A stretch of DNA of 64,000 nucleotides. Origin: Pseudodesulfovibrio tunisiensis. GTDB lineage: Bacteria > Desulfobacterota > Desulfovibrionia > Desulfovibrionales > Desulfovibrionaceae. The notes under the pieces are model-generated. The model did no database searches. It was not told the DNA's origin and saw only the letters and a list, made by a program, of their open reading frames with translations. Position 1 is the first letter of the stretch. Each line of letters begins with the position of its first letter. The stretch covers positions 1,289,001 through 1,353,000 of the forward strand of contig NZ_CP094380.1 of assembly GCF_022809775.1 (NCBI RefSeq). The letters run 5' to 3'. Shown one piece after another: positions 34,135 to 44,677 of this stretch. The translations under genes were made by a program, and so were the position numbers.

Positions 34135-36081
34135 CTAGCTGGCCTTGCTGCCGGGTTCCACAGGCTGGGTGGTGGTGAGCAGTTGCAGTCCGTCGCCGGA
34201 CTTCACGGCCAGAATCATGCCCTGCGAAAGCTGCTTGCGAATCTTGCGGGGCTTGAGATTGGCGACCAGCACCACCTGCTTGCCCTTGAGTTCCTCGGGC
34301 TTGAAGAATTCCGCGATGCCTGCCACAACCTGACGCGGCTCGGCTTCGCCGAGATCGACACGTACCAGAAGCAGACGGTCCGCATCCGGATGCGGCTCCA
34401 CGTCCAGCACCGTGCCCACACGCAGATCGAGCTTGGTGAAATCCTCGAATTCGGCATAGGTTGGACCGGCTTCAGCGGATTCGTTCTTCTTGGCCTTTTT
34501 GGCCTTTTCCTGCTTTTTCGCCTTGGGAGCCTCGGGCTTGGGCTCGGGCAGCTCCACACGCGGAAACAGGTTCGACGTCTTCGCCACCACGGAACCGGAT
34601 TCCAGAAGGCCCCAGACATCAAGTTCCTTGGCCAGATTGTACTTGTTCACGTCAAAGGACAGACCAAGCTGTTCCAGCATCTGTTCGCTGGCATCCGGCA
34701 TGACCGGCCAGACGTGCAAGGCGATCTTGCGCATGTTTTCCAGCAGCACGTAGATGACCGTGGACAACCGGTCCATGTTCTTTTCCTTGAACAGGGTCCA
34801 TGGTGCGCTGGCGTCGATGTACTTGTTCAGGCCACGCACCAGTTCCCACAGCCCTTCCAGAGCCCGCGAGAACTTGAACTGCGCAAAATTGTCCTGAAAG
34901 GACTGCATGGCGTCCTGCCCCAGCTTCTTTATCTCGGCGTCGATCACGTCCTCGACTTCCGGAGCTGGAACATTGCCGCCAAAATACTTGTGGGTCATGG
35001 CCAGAGTGCGGTTGAACAGATTGCCGAGATCATTGGCCAGATCGGCATTCAATCGGCCCACAAGGGCTTCCTCGGAAAAACTGGAATCCTGTCCAAAGGA
35101 CATCTCCCTGAGCAGGAAATACCTGAAGGCATTCATGCCATAGGTGTCCTTCATCTTGAGCGGCTCGACCACATTGCCCAGAGACTTGGACATCTTGGTG
35201 TCCTTGATGAGCCAGTATCCGTGCACGTTGAGGTGCTGGTACGGCTCGATCTCGGCCGCCTTGAGCATGGTCGGCCAGAAAATGGCATGCGGCTTGAGGA
35301 TGTCCTTGGCAACGATATGATTGGCAACGGGCCAGAACTTGCCGAACTTGTCGCCCTCGGGATATTCCAGCGCCGTCAGATAGTTGATGAGCGCATCGAA
35401 CCAGACATACGTGACGTAGTCCTTGTCGAACGGCAGCTCGATTCCCCATGTCAGGCGAGACTTGGGCCGGGAGATGCACAGGTCCTCCAGAGCGCCGGAT
35501 TCCAGCAGGCTCAGGACCTCGTTGCGGTAGCGCTCGGGACGGATGAAATCGGGATTCTTCAGGATGTGCTCCCGCAGCCATCCCTGATACTTGGACATCT
35601 TGAAGAAGTAGTTCTTCTCGGAAATGTATTCGGGCTTGGTCAGATGGTCCGGGCACAGGCCGTCCACCAGTTCCTTTTCGGTATAGAACCGTTCGCAGCC
35701 GAAGCAGTAGTGCCCGCCGTATTCGCCGAAATAGATGTCGCCCTTGTCGTAGACCTTCTGCAGAATCTCCTGAACCACCTTCACGTGCCTGGGCTCGGTC
35801 GTGCGGATGAAGTCGTTGTTGGAGATGCCCATGTCGGGCCAGAGGTTGCGGAAAAGACCGCTGATGGTGTCCACGTACTCCTGGGGAGACTGATTGTTGG
35901 CTTCGGCCGCCTGCACGATCTTGTCGCCGTGTTCGTCCGTGCCAGTGAGAAAATAGGTTTCCGCGCCCATGAGCTTGTGGAACCGGCTGATGGAATCGGC
36001 GACGATGGTTGTGTACGCATGGCCCAGATGAGGGCGGGCGTTCACATAGTAAATGGGCGTGGTAATGTAGAAGTTTTCCAA
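34135..36081 (-). CDS. metG: Methionyl-tRNA synthetase
   Basis: 648 residues from a TTG start at 36081, chosen because AAGGAG lies 6 nt upstream and ENFYITTPIYYVNARPHLGHAY begins right after; no ATG is near. Class I core with HLGH, a zinc knuckle (CFGCERFY and CPDH), and KMSKS in DTKMSKSLGNVV. The linker is Lys/Ala-rich and the C-terminal OB domain (FTKLDLRVGTVLDVEPHPDADRL) binds tRNA and dimerises. Full-length bacterial type. Confidence 0.95.
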   Translation of the reverse strand: MENFYITTPIYYVNARPHLGHAYTTIVADSISRFHKLMGAETYFLTGTDEHGDKIVQAAEANNQSPQEYVDTISGLFRNLWPDMGISNNDFIRTTEPRHVKVVQEILQKVYDKGDIYFGEYGGHYCFGCERFYTEKELVDGLCPDHLTKPEYISEKNYFFKMSKYQGWLREHILKNPDFIRPERYRNEVLSLLESGALEDLCISRPKSRLTWGIELPFDKDYVTYVWFDALINYLTALEYPEGDKFGKFWPVANHIVAKDILKPHAIFWPTMLKAAEIEPYQHLNVHGYWLIKDTKMSKSLGNVVEPLKMKDTYGMNAFRYFLLREMSFGQDSSFSEEALVGRLNADLANDLGNLFNRTLAMTHKYFGGNVPAPEVEDVIDAEIKKLGQDAMQSFQDNFAQFKFSRALEGLWELVRGLNKYIDASAPWTLFKEKNMDRLSTVIYVLLENMRKIALHVWPVMPDASEQMLEQLGLSFDVNKYNLAKELDVWGLLESGSVVAKTSNLFPRVELPEPKPEAPKAKKQEKAKKAKKNESAEAGPTYAEFEDFTKLDLRVGTVLDVEPHPDADRLLLVRVDLGEAEPRQVVAGIAEFFKPEELKGKQVVLVANLKPRKIRKQLSQGMILAVKSGDGLQLLTTTQPVEPGSKAS

Positions 36082-36123
36082 AACACTCTCCTTGCCAGGG
36101 GTAGCAAAACCCCTGTCACACAA

Positions 36124-37227
36124 TTATTTTTTGGAAGGACGGCGACGGCGGCGCGGCCTGCGGGAGGATTTTCCGGACCTGCCGGAAGTCTCCTTGGCCG
36201 ATGCTTTGCCTGCGTCTTTCGCATCTTCTGCCTGCGCGCCCTGATCCTGACGGGACCTGGGCTTGGGACGGGGTGCCGACTCCTCTTTGGCCGAGGAATC
36301 GGACGGTGCCCGCGGAGCAGGCTTCGAGGCGGCGGAAGTGGAACGGGCTGGCTTGGACGGTGCGCGTCCTCCCCGGGAGCGAGCCGATCTGGCTCCGCGT
36401 TCAAGTGCTTCCTCGCTGGGCGGTTTGTTCACGATTTCAGCCCATTCGTCAACGGATACTTCCCGCTCCTCATTGCCTTCAACAAGCAAGGTAATGTTTT
36501 TCTTGAACAAATTGGAACGGATCACTTTCACGCGGCCAAGGGAGGTCGTGTACTTCTTCCCCACCTTGGGACTCTGGCGATGAAACTCCTCGTACGATTC
36601 CTGCTCAAAGCTGAGGCAACAGAGCAGTCGACCGCAAATACCCGATATCTTGGTAGGATTGAGAAAAAGATTTTGTTCCTTGGCCATTTTGATGGTCACG
36701 GGAACAAACTTGCGCATGAAGCGACGGCAGCAGCAAAGCTGGCCGCAGTTGCCAATGGCCCCGAGCATCTGGGTTTCGTGCCGAACGCCGATCTGTCGCA
36801 ATTCGATGCGGGTCCGGTATTCGCGCACAAGGTCCTTGATGAGTTCGCGGAAATCGATGCGACCAGGGGCGGTAAAAAAGAAGACCATCTTGCTGCGATC
36901 GAAAAAAACCTCCACGTCCACGAGCTTCATACCCAATCCGAGCCGCTCGATGCTCTTGCGGCAGAACTTGAACGCAGCACGCGACAGCTCCCGGTTTTCG
37001 GTCACAGCCTCCATGTCCTTGTCGTTGGCCAGCCGATAGATGGCCTTGTGGCCCTCTCCGGTCTCGTCCTCCCTGGGCGCCTGGCGGGTGAGAACCACCT
37101 TGCCCAGGCCCATGCCCTGATCGGTCTTGACGATGACGTTCTGGCCTTCCCTGACCACGAACGGTCCGGAAGAGAAATAATAGACCTGTCCGTAGTCCGT
37201 AAACTTGATGCCGAGTATCTGGCTCAT
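36124..37227 (-). CDS. PSP1/RicT-like protein with a basic C-terminal tail
   Basis: 367 residues. The PSP1 core (about 1-270) has YYFSSGPFVVREGQNVIV and the cysteine sets CGQLCCCRRFM and ISGICGRLLCCLSFE that in RicT hold Fe-S clusters within the Y-complex for RNA processing. The last 100 residues are rich in Ser, Pro, Lys and Arg with a poly-Arg end, probably disordered and RNA-binding. In Desulfovibrio relatives it often precedes metG, as here. Confidence 0.85.
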   Translation of the reverse strand: MSQILGIKFTDYGQVYYFSSGPFVVREGQNVIVKTDQGMGLGKVVLTRQAPREDETGEGHKAIYRLANDKDMEAVTENRELSRAAFKFCRKSIERLGLGMKLVDVEVFFDRSKMVFFFTAPGRIDFRELIKDLVREYRTRIELRQIGVRHETQMLGAIGNCGQLCCCRRFMRKFVPVTIKMAKEQNLFLNPTKISGICGRLLCCLSFEQESYEEFHRQSPKVGKKYTTSLGRVKVIRSNLFKKNITLLVEGNEEREVSVDEWAEIVNKPPSEEALERGARSARSRGGRAPSKPARSTSAASKPAPRAPSDSSAKEESAPRPKPRSRQDQGAQAEDAKDAGKASAKETSGRSGKSSRRPRRRRRPSKK

Positions 37228-37406
37228 TGATGGGTATCCCGTATATGATAAGCCCGGTTTCGGGGCGATGTTGTCTTCAGGAAGGGGGCAATATATTAGA
37301 AAACGCCGCAGACTTCAAATGGTGCGAACAACCTCGGCGCGACGCGGCCACCGCGCGCGACAACGGAAAACCGGAACTTGAACCGCTCGGAATCCCTCGC
37401 AAAAAA

Positions 37407-37802
37407 CTATACAAGCCCCAGACTTTTCACTTCAGCCATGAGTTTGGGCTCGTCAATGGGCTTGACCAGATAGGATGTGGCACCGCCCAGAAAGAAGGCA
37501 TCGTGCGTTTCCTTTTCATCATCGAGCATGGTCGTCACGATGACCTTGGCCTCGCGCTGGTGCGGGATGGCGTGCTCCTTTTCAATGGAACGGATTTCCC
37601 GAAGCGCGGCCTGCCCGTCCATCTCCGGCATAAGCAGATCGAGGCAGATGAGATCGTACGGTTCCCGGTCCACCAGTGCCTGCCGAAACGCCTCGATCGC
37701 CTCCTCCCCGTTCACGGCAATATCGCACCGCGCGAACGGACGAAGAATTTCATGAATCATGTTGCGGCTGTAAAAATCGTCATCAACAATCAGCGCTTTC
37801 AT
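37407..37802 (-). CDS. Single-domain response regulator (CheY-like receiver)
   Basis: 131 residues, receiver only. Acidic pocket VDDD at 7-9, phosphoacceptor Asp55 in LICLDLLMPEMDG, Thr in VTTM and Lys in LVKPIDEP. No output domain, so it acts by protein contact. No kinase is adjacent. It lies before the MBL and HDOD genes in transcription order reversed (they are upstream, 37907-39648), possibly in the same unit. Confidence 0.92.
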   Translation of the reverse strand: MKALIVDDDFYSRNMIHEILRPFARCDIAVNGEEAIEAFRQALVDREPYDLICLDLLMPEMDGQAALREIRSIEKEHAIPHQREAKVIVTTMLDDEKETHDAFFLGGATSYLVKPIDEPKLMAEVKSLGLV

Positions 37803-37906
37803 TTCCCCCTCCTGCGGCTACGCAAAAACACTCAAAATACCGATGATATGTGCTCGCACGTTTATCGCACGAAATCAAGCCGATATGCCCGCAAAAACAA
37901 ACGGAA

Positions 37907-38788
37907 TCAGACCTCGATCGTCTCGCCTTCCCGGGCAAGGTGCACATCGACTCCTGTGTCGGCCCACTCCTTGCGCAAGCGTTCCATCACGCGGTCCAGC
38001 TCCGCATCCGAACGAGTGGTCTCGTGGTGGGTCAGATACACCCTGCCGATTCCGGCGCGACGAGCCAGGTCCAGCGCCTGCGAAAAGGAGGAATGTCCCC
38101 ACCCTCTTCTGGCTGGATATTCCTCCTCGGTGTACTGGGCGTCCGAGATCAGTACATCCACCCCGGTCAGGAAATCGATCATGCCCTGATACCGTTCGTC
38201 GACCACTTCCTGATATCGTTGATACTCCTCGTCGCCCGGATCGTAAATATTGAAAAACGGCTCATGGTCGCCGGTGAAGAACAGGGATCGCCCGCCGCAC
38301 TCCACCTTCATGCCGTAATCCACGGCCGGATGATTCATGAGCAGCGACGTCACCGAACAGCCCCCCACTTCCACATGTTCGCGATCCGCAAGCGTGCGAT
38401 AGCGGATGTCCGCCTTGAGCTCGGCCACGCGCACGGGGAAATGCGGATATTCCATCTGCCTGGAAAGCACGGACTCGATGCCGCCCATGGTCACGGGATC
38501 AGGCGGACCATACATCGCCACAGTGTTGCCGGGCACGAAAAGCGGCACGAAAAACGGCAATCCCTGAATATGGTCCCAATGGGTGTGGCTGATGAAGATG
38601 TGGCAGTTGACGGGCATGGATCGGGCGAGCTGAAGGCCAAGGGGACGAATGCCGGTGCCTGCGTCAAGGATGATGCATTCGTCATTCCCCCCGCGCACTT
38701 CGATGCAGGTTGTATTGCCGCCGTACCTGACCGTATCCGGCCCGGGAGCGGCAAGGGAACCGCGCGTGCCCCAGAAGGTGAATCGCAT
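37907..38788 (-). CDS. MBL-fold metal-dependent hydrolase
   Basis: 293 residues. MRFTFWGTRGSLAAPGPDTVRYGGNT is the start of a phosphodiesterase/AHL-type MBL family. The metal site is SHTHWDHIQG (HxHxDH), with MNHPAV, FTGDHEP and YLTHHE further on. Full length. Its first base is the last base of the HDOD gene, so the two are tightly coupled. Possible substrates are cyclic nucleotides or phosphodiesters, not determined. Confidence 0.87.
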   Translation of the reverse strand: MRFTFWGTRGSLAAPGPDTVRYGGNTTCIEVRGGNDECIILDAGTGIRPLGLQLARSMPVNCHIFISHTHWDHIQGLPFFVPLFVPGNTVAMYGPPDPVTMGGIESVLSRQMEYPHFPVRVAELKADIRYRTLADREHVEVGGCSVTSLLMNHPAVDYGMKVECGGRSLFFTGDHEPFFNIYDPGDEEYQRYQEVVDERYQGMIDFLTGVDVLISDAQYTEEEYPARRGWGHSSFSQALDLARRAGIGRVYLTHHETTRSDAELDRVMERLRKEWADTGVDVHLAREGETIEV

Positions 38789-39648
38789 TACCCGGCCTCC
38801 CCCAGTTTGATGAAGACACGGGCACGCTCCACTTCCTCGTCCAACGTGTCGAGATCATCCACCAATCCGGCAAGATTCTTGCCGAACCGACCGGCAACAG
38901 CATCCGGAAACGGCTCCACGACGAGATCTCCGGCAAACCCGAATGCCAGATGCTTGCAAATCTGATTGGCCGCAAACACGCAGTCCACCAGTTGGGAAGA
39001 CGCTCCGCTCAGGGGAGCATGATGTCGTGCCACAGCATCCCGAAGTTCGGGAGGCAACGCCCATTTTTCCCCGAGAAGATCACCGATCTCCGCATGATCC
39101 ACCCCGAACACCCCGGCTTCGGCCTGTTGCAGGCTTGTTCCCGGATCAACGGCCTTGTCCAGTGCCCGGGAAAACTCGTCGGGAAGATACAGGGCAAACA
39201 CGACCTTGCCGATATCATGCAGCAGACCTGCCGCGAAATAATCGCCGGATTCGTCCCGGGACACGCCGAGCCGTTCCCCGAGCATCCGGGTGCAGACGGC
39301 CACGGCAAGGGAATGCAGCCAGAACGCCCCCATGTCCAGACCCGCGACGTTCCGACTCGGAATGGCGCCCACGGCAGCCAATCCCACCGCCACATTCTTG
39401 AGCGTATTCAACCCGAGATACACGCTGGCATGATTGATGGAAGTGATCTCGCGGGAAATGCCGAAATATGCGGAATTGACCAATCGAAGAATCTTGAGGG
39501 TAAAGACCGGGTCGGTCTTGATGACCTCCACAAGCTCCTTCTGGGAGCAATTCACGTCCGAAGTCAGGCGCAGAACATGGCGCACGCTTTCGGGAAAGGC
39601 GGGCATACGGTCCACGGCGGCCAGCAATCGCTTTTTTACATCCAGCAT
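38788..39648 (-). CDS. HDOD domain protein
   Basis: 286 residues. HDOD signature: LPAFPESVRHVLRL-type start, LVEVIKTDPVFTLKILRLVNSAYFG, INHASVYLGLNTLKNVAVGLA, then AAGLLHDIGKVVFALYLP with only HD partly kept. The family takes part in signalling (chemotaxis, c-di-GMP and biofilm control). It ends one base into the MBL gene, hinting at a shared pathway. Confidence 0.9.
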   Translation of the reverse strand: MLDVKKRLLAAVDRMPAFPESVRHVLRLTSDVNCSQKELVEVIKTDPVFTLKILRLVNSAYFGISREITSINHASVYLGLNTLKNVAVGLAAVGAIPSRNVAGLDMGAFWLHSLAVAVCTRMLGERLGVSRDESGDYFAAGLLHDIGKVVFALYLPDEFSRALDKAVDPGTSLQQAEAGVFGVDHAEIGDLLGEKWALPPELRDAVARHHAPLSGASSQLVDCVFAANQICKHLAFGFAGDLVVEPFPDAVAGRFGKNLAGLVDDLDTLDEEVERARVFIKLGEAG

Positions 39649-39657
39649 GGATTCCGT

Positions 39658-42181
39658 TCACGAGTCGGGTTTGCGGGAAAACAGGTCGTCCCAGGAACTC
39701 TGCACCTGTTCTAACAGAGAAAAACGATCAAGGAAACTGTTCAGATGCGTGATACATCCAGTCCCGGAAACGACCCGCACCCCGGAATCCTTTCCCTCCC
39801 AGACGGCAATCACGCCCCCCTCTCCCGAGGTGACGTGCAAGGGAATATCGAGATTCGCACAGGTCCGCACCACTTCCTCGGCAGGAAAACCGAATCGATT
39901 CAGATACCCGCAGGAACACAACGCGACATTCGGAGCGACTTCAACCAGAAAATCCCGATTCAGACTCGATCCGCTCCCATGGTGCGGCAGAATCAGGACA
40001 TCGGATTCCATCCCGCACCCGGAGGCCAGCAGCGCACGTATCCCGACCTGTTCCACGTCCCCGGGCAACAGAACCAATCCATGTCCATTCCGCACCAGAC
40101 GCAGCACAAGGGAACGCTCATTCGCATCATGACATCCAAAATTCCGTGCCGGATGCAGCACCTGAAACACGGCACCATGACCGATGTCGACCCTGTCTCC
40201 AGCCGCAACAACTTCCTGCGTCACGTTGCCCTGCTCCAGAGCCCGGGCAAGTCGCTCGCCGGTCCTGCCACCCGGCATGTCACCGGAAAACAGGAAACGC
40301 CCCACGGAAAACATGCCTGTCACCCAAGGCAACCCGCCGCTATGATCGGCATCGCCATGCGACAGAATAACGCCGTCCAGACGAGGCGGCCTGCCCCAGG
40401 CAAGCCGCGCTCCGACAACAGCCTGTCCCACATCGAAATACCGGCTGCCCGGCCCGCCCCCATCCACGAGCCAGCGATGCCCGCCGGGCAGGGAAACAAT
40501 ACACGCCTGCGCCTGCCCCACGTCGAGCACTTCCAGAGACACGACATCGCGGGCATCCTCGACCATTACCAGAACATGGGGCACGGCGAGCAGGACCACC
40601 CCCATCCCGACCAGTCCGAGGCACTGCCGTACATCCCGCCCCCCGACAGGCAATCACCACGCAAAGCAGCACTGCCCCCCCGAGCATTTCCGGCCACCAT
40701 GGCCGCAGCACCGCAACCAGAGGCGTTGCCCCGGCCTCTCCGGCGCGACCGACCAACGTCAGCAACAGGTCAACAGCCACCCCTGCCCCCTTGAACAGCC
40801 ATGCACTCATGGCCTGCGTTGCTGAAAACGGAGCCAAAACCATGCCCAGCAGGCCCAACGGCATGACCCAGAACCCGATCACGGGCAGCCAGACCAGATT
40901 GAACAGCACATTGGGAGCAAGTTGACCGAAATACCAACTCAGCAGTGGCAACAGGGCCAGATTCGCACACATGCTCACTCCGAGAATGCCCAATGCGCGG
41001 GATATTCCGACACGAATCATTCCGCCGGAAAAACGGAACAGGGGGGACACGAGCGGATACAGCAGCACGATTCCGGCAACAGCCACGGCCGACATCTGCA
41101 AGCCAAGATCGAATACGGACAACGGGGACCGGATCACGATGCAGGCCAAAGCGAAGAACAGTCCGTCCAGCAGCACCCGAGGCCTGCCCATGAACAGAAG
41201 CACGCCCCATGCCGCATACATGCATGCGGCACGCAAAAGACTCGGGGAAGGCTGGCCCAGCCATGCATAGGCCAACACCAGAGGCGCGGCCAGCAGCACG
41301 GCCAGTCTGGGCCGGGGAATGCGCAACATCAGCCCGGGCCGGACAAGACAAAGCACATGCGCCAGCCCGAGCCCGATCATGGCCACGAACCCAACATGCA
41401 GCCCTGACAGGGCCAACACATGGGAAAGCCCGGCGCTCCGGGCCAGATCCATGGCGTTCGCCCCGACCAGATGCCGATCCCCGGAGACCAGAGCCAGCAC
41501 GACGCCACCTCCCGGCGTCTTCGGCACATGATCTTCCACGGCCCGCCGCAATCCGGCCTTGAGTTTCCAGAAGGCATCATCCGGACGCTCTCCCCATTGC
41601 GCATTCACGTTTTTCCCAGTGGCCCATGATCGCCAGAACACGTTCTGCCGAGCCCAGTACCATTCGTAATCCCACTGCCCGGGATTGCCGAGTCCGTGCA
41701 CGGGAAGCACGCGCAACCAGACCTGAACACGCTGACCCGGGCATGGATCGTACGCCGGGAACCGCCAGTTCCAGACCAGTCGTCCCGGCAAGGCTTCGCC
41801 CTCGCCTCCCCGCATTTCGCACGTCACGTCGCGAAGAATGACACGCAGCCGCGCCCCGGTATTGGGCACGACCTCATCCACCACACCATGCACAAGCACC
41901 TTTTCCCGCTCCCGCATCCAGTCGGGCATGTCCTCGGGAATCTGTGGCGCACGGGCCCAGCCGTATCCGATTCCGGCCAGAAAGCAGAATGCCACGAACC
42001 ACGGCTTGAGGCCCGGACCGCGCAAGGTCCGATCCGCAAGCCACAGCACGCAGCCAGCTCCAAGACAGGGAACCGGAAATCGCAAGGCCGGAATGCCCAG
42101 AATGAAAAAAAGGAAACACACCTGCCAGGGAAGCAGGCCGGGAACGGAATCGGAAAGCGACGGCTCCGGGTCATCGGGCAT
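39658..42181 (-). pseudogene. comEC: ComEC/Rec2 DNA uptake channel, frameshifted at a G6 tract
   Basis: The upstream frame (from 42181) carries the N-terminal OB-like region, VLALSGLHVGF and multiple membrane helices of the competence domain. The downstream frame (from about 40650 to 39658) carries VVLLAVPHVLVMVEDARDVVSLEVLDVGQAQACIV as the periplasmic MBL domain with LSHGDADHSGG. The join is at the G6 run on the minus strand (C40639-40644); dropping one G gives IACRG-RDVRQCLGL and a whole protein of about 840 residues. As read, the first frame runs on into nonsense. Possibilities: sequencing error, slippage or real loss of transformation. Confidence 0.85.
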
Positions 42182-42238
42182 GATGGTCGGCCCCGGGCAC
42201 GGTTGAAAACAGACTCATGACGCTTCACAACCCTGAAA

Positions 42239-42269
42239 AAAGGGGAAAGGCATGCCGCCCTTCCCCTTT
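42239..42269 (-). terminator. Intrinsic terminator after murA
   Basis: AAAGGGGAA pairs with TTCCCCTTT, followed on the minus strand by TTTTTT, 11 nt past the murA stop. Confidence 0.75.
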
Positions 42270-42279
42270 CGAAATCGTT

Positions 42280-43536
42280 TTACGCCCTGACGCGACGGAT
42301 GCGCCCGCCAACGCCGGACAGTTTTTCCTCGATGCGCTCATACCCGCGGTCCAGATGATAGATGCGCTGCACTTCGGTAGCGCCCTGCGCAGCCAGACCG
42401 GCCAGTACCAGAGAGGCCGAGGCCCGCAGATCGGACGCCATGACCGGTGCGCCCACCAGCTTGCCCACGCCCCGGACCATGGCAGTGCGTCCGCGAAGCC
42501 GCACATCCGCGCCGAGACGCACCAATTCCAGAACATGCATGAAGCGGTTCTCGAAAATCTTTTCCTCAACGGTTCCCGCTCCCTCGCCAAAGCACATCAG
42601 GGCCATGAGCTGGGCCTGCATGTCCGTGGGATAGCCCGGAAACGGCTGGGTGGTCACGTCCACATTCCGAAGCACGCCGTTTTCGCGGCGCACCAGCACA
42701 TAGCCATTCTCTTCCTGAAGCCAGACTCCCATCTCGCGCAACTTGTAGGCCACGGCGTCAAGCTCCTGATACGGGCAGTCCATGATCCTGAGTTCGCCAT
42801 CCGTGATGGCGGCCGCAACCATGTAGGTGCCCGCCTCGATGCGGTCCGGCATGACCCGATATGCGCACCCCTTGAGGGAATCCACGCCCCGCACGGTAAT
42901 CACGCTGGTGCCGTGCCCGGAAATGTCCGCGCCGCAGGCGATGAGGAAGTTGGCCAGATCCACGACTTCGGGCTCGCGGGCCGCGTTTTCCAGAATGGTT
43001 TCCCCATCGGCCAGACTCGCAGCCATGAGCAGATTCTCGGTTCCGCCCACAGTGGGGAAATCAAAGGTGATATGCGCACCCTTCAGCCGCCCCTTGCAGG
43101 TTCCCTTGATGTAGCCTTCAGTCAATTTGAACTCGGCTCCCATCTTTTCCAATGCCTTCAGATGCAGGTCCACGGGCCGCGCACCGATGGCACATCCACC
43201 GGGCAGGGCCACGCGGGCTTCGCCCAGCAGGGCGAGCAGCGGACCAAGGCACAGGACCGAGGCACGCATGGTCTTGACCAGTTCGTAAGGGGCCTCGGGC
43301 ACCAGATTTCTGCATTCGGAATAGACCCGATTGCCTTCAAACGAACAGGAACATCCAAGAATATTGAGCAGTTTCAAGGAAGTATGGATGTCCGCAAGGC
43401 GAGGCACATTGGAAAGCTCCACAGGTCCCTGAGCCAGAAGACATGCCATGAGAATGGGAAGAGCCGCATTTTTGGAACCGCTGACGCGGATTTCGCCTTC
43501 AAGGGGAACACCACCTTCAATGATCAATTTATCCAT
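42280..43536 (-). CDS. murA: UDP-N-acetylglucosamine 1-carboxyvinyltransferase
   Basis: 418 residues. First step of peptidoglycan synthesis, adding enolpyruvate to UDP-GlcNAc. Catalytic Cys115 in [15 protein letters not shown] (fosfomycin target). SGSKNAALP near residue 20, the [15 protein letters not shown] block and [13 protein letters not shown] are all family features. It diverges from tRNA-His. Confidence 0.97.
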   Translation of the reverse strand: MDKLIIEGGVPLEGEIRVSGSKNAALPILMACLLAQGPVELSNVPRLADIHTSLKLLNILGCSCSFEGNRVYSECRNLVPEAPYELVKTMRASVLCLGPLLALLGEARVALPGGCAIGARPVDLHLKALEKMGAEFKLTEGYIKGTCKGRLKGAHITFDFPTVGGTENLLMAASLADGETILENAAREPEVVDLANFLIACGADISGHGTSVITVRGVDSLKGCAYRVMPDRIEAGTYMVAAAITDGELRIMDCPYQELDAVAYKLREMGVWLQEENGYVLVRRENGVLRNVDVTTQPFPGYPTDMQAQLMALMCFGEGAGTVEEKIFENRFMHVLELVRLGADVRLRGRTAMVRGVGKLVGAPVMASDLRASASLVLAGLAAQGATEVQRIYHLDRGYERIEEKLSGVGGRIRRVRA

Positions 43537-43572
43537 GAGATTCCTTTTTTTTCATTTTTTTTCATTTCTTGC

Positions 43573-43601
43573 TTGACCACCGGCGCAACCTTCGCTACTT
43601 C
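43573..43601 (+). promoter_or_regulatory. Possible promoter of tRNA-His
   Basis: TTGACC (43573-43578) with a 17-nt spacer to TACTTC (43596-43601), 16 nt before the tRNA. The -35 is good and the -10 weak. Two T-rich runs lie just upstream (43544-43570). Confidence 0.35.
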
Positions 43602-43616
43602 TTTCGTCCTCGCACG

Positions 43617-43692
43617 GTGGGTGTAGCTCAGTTGGTAGAGCACCTGGTTGTGGCCCAGGTGGCCGTGGGTTCAAGTCCCATCACTCACCCCA
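43617..43692 (+). tRNA. tRNA-His (GTG)
   Basis: 76 nt with encoded CCA. Acceptor GTGGGTG pairs with CACTCAC; G at 43616 can pair with discriminator C89 (43689), as required for His tRNA. Anticodon loop TTGTGGC gives GTG. T-loop GGTTCAAGTCC. Confidence 0.95.
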
Positions 43693-44459
43693 AGCGCAAA
43701 TCCGGACGGAGTTTCGACTCCGTCTTTTTTTTGTGCCTGATGTCCGGCCAGAGACAGGATGTCGCGCAACGCAATCGCACCAGAGGGCACGGGACAGGCA
43801 AGCGCAGTTTCAGCATCTCCACGATCAAGGCCGTGATAGGCGGCATTCAGGGATTCCCGGTCCGCAAGACCGCCCCCGGACACGCCCACCCCACCGAACA
43901 ATCCGGCAGCCTCGCTCACAAAGGCCACGTCCGCGCCCGGATGAAATCCCGGAGCACGATTGATGAGCCAATCCGCATTCATGACCGTGACCGATGCCTG
44001 ACCACGCACCAGCACGCCGTTCTCCACGGCGTAGCGGATGTCCTGCTCCCGCTGGAACAGCATGATCCCGTCGATGCTCTCCACCCCGGCCTGAATGCCG
44101 AATCCGGCCCAGCTCGCGGTGAAAAAGACGGGGCCGTTCCAGCCGCCATCCTTTCCGCGTACCAGCATCACCCCGCTTCCGCCCCCGGCGGAAAACAGGA
44201 ATCCGCCATTGACCATGGACGGAAACACGAGCACGCCCCGGGCCTCGGCAATCAGGGATCGCAGGACAGCGTCTCGATCCTTGTCCAGATACTTGCGCAA
44301 CGTCTCTTCCGCGCCATCCACAAGGGTCTGGGCAGCGGCCGCGTCACGGGACGCGGACACGGGCCGTACCTGACGATTGGCGGCGCATCCCGCAACAAGG
44401 AGAAGAAGGATGGACAACGCGAGGAATCGGGCTGTCCGGACAGCGTGCACAAATCTCAT
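43671..44459 (-). CDS. SYLF (YSC84-type) domain lipoprotein
   Basis: 262 residues from ATG 44459. Signal peptide with lipobox LVAGC (Cys about 25), so probably a lipid-anchored periplasmic or outer membrane protein. The SYLF domain begins at about residue 40: VLRSLIAEARGVLVFPSMVNGGFLFSAGGGSGVML and SWAGFGIQAGVESIDGIMLF. The domain binds phospholipids. Unusually, its stop (43671) lies inside the opposite-strand tRNA-His, so the last 20 codons overlap the terminator and tRNA. Confidence 0.85.
   Translation of the reverse strand: MRFVHAVRTARFLALSILLLLVAGCAANRQVRPVSASRDAAAAQTLVDGAEETLRKYLDKDRDAVLRSLIAEARGVLVFPSMVNGGFLFSAGGGSGVMLVRGKDGGWNGPVFFTASWAGFGIQAGVESIDGIMLFQREQDIRYAVENGVLVRGQASVTVMNADWLINRAPGFHPGADVAFVSEAAGLFGGVGVSGGGLADRESLNAAYHGLDRGDAETALACPVPSGAIALRDILSLAGHQAQKKDGVETPSGFALGVSDGT
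43705..43732 (+). terminator. Terminator after tRNA-His
   Basis: GACGGAGT pairs with ACTCCGTC around TTCG-like loop TTCG, followed by eight T. It lies within the 3' coding end of the opposite SYLF gene. Confidence 0.9.
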
Positions 44460-44677
44460 GGAGAAGGCGTAAAGTGCCCGCCGCCTCGTGTCAAGAAGCA
44501 CGGAATTTTCACAAAGCCGAAAAGAGACCGTTTCAAACCGCACAGTCGGCAGCCAAAACAAATAACATCAACTTGCGCAATCTAATTGACCTGAGCATGG
44601 ATTGAAGGACTACCATTCGCTCATGCGTCGAAATGCGTTCGAAACTGCGATCTCCATTGCGACAAGGGGGAACAGTC

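Noticed and set aside
34183..37230. Long plus-strand open frame opposite metG and the PSP1 gene
   Set aside because: Antisense shadow; the two minus-strand proteins are clear.
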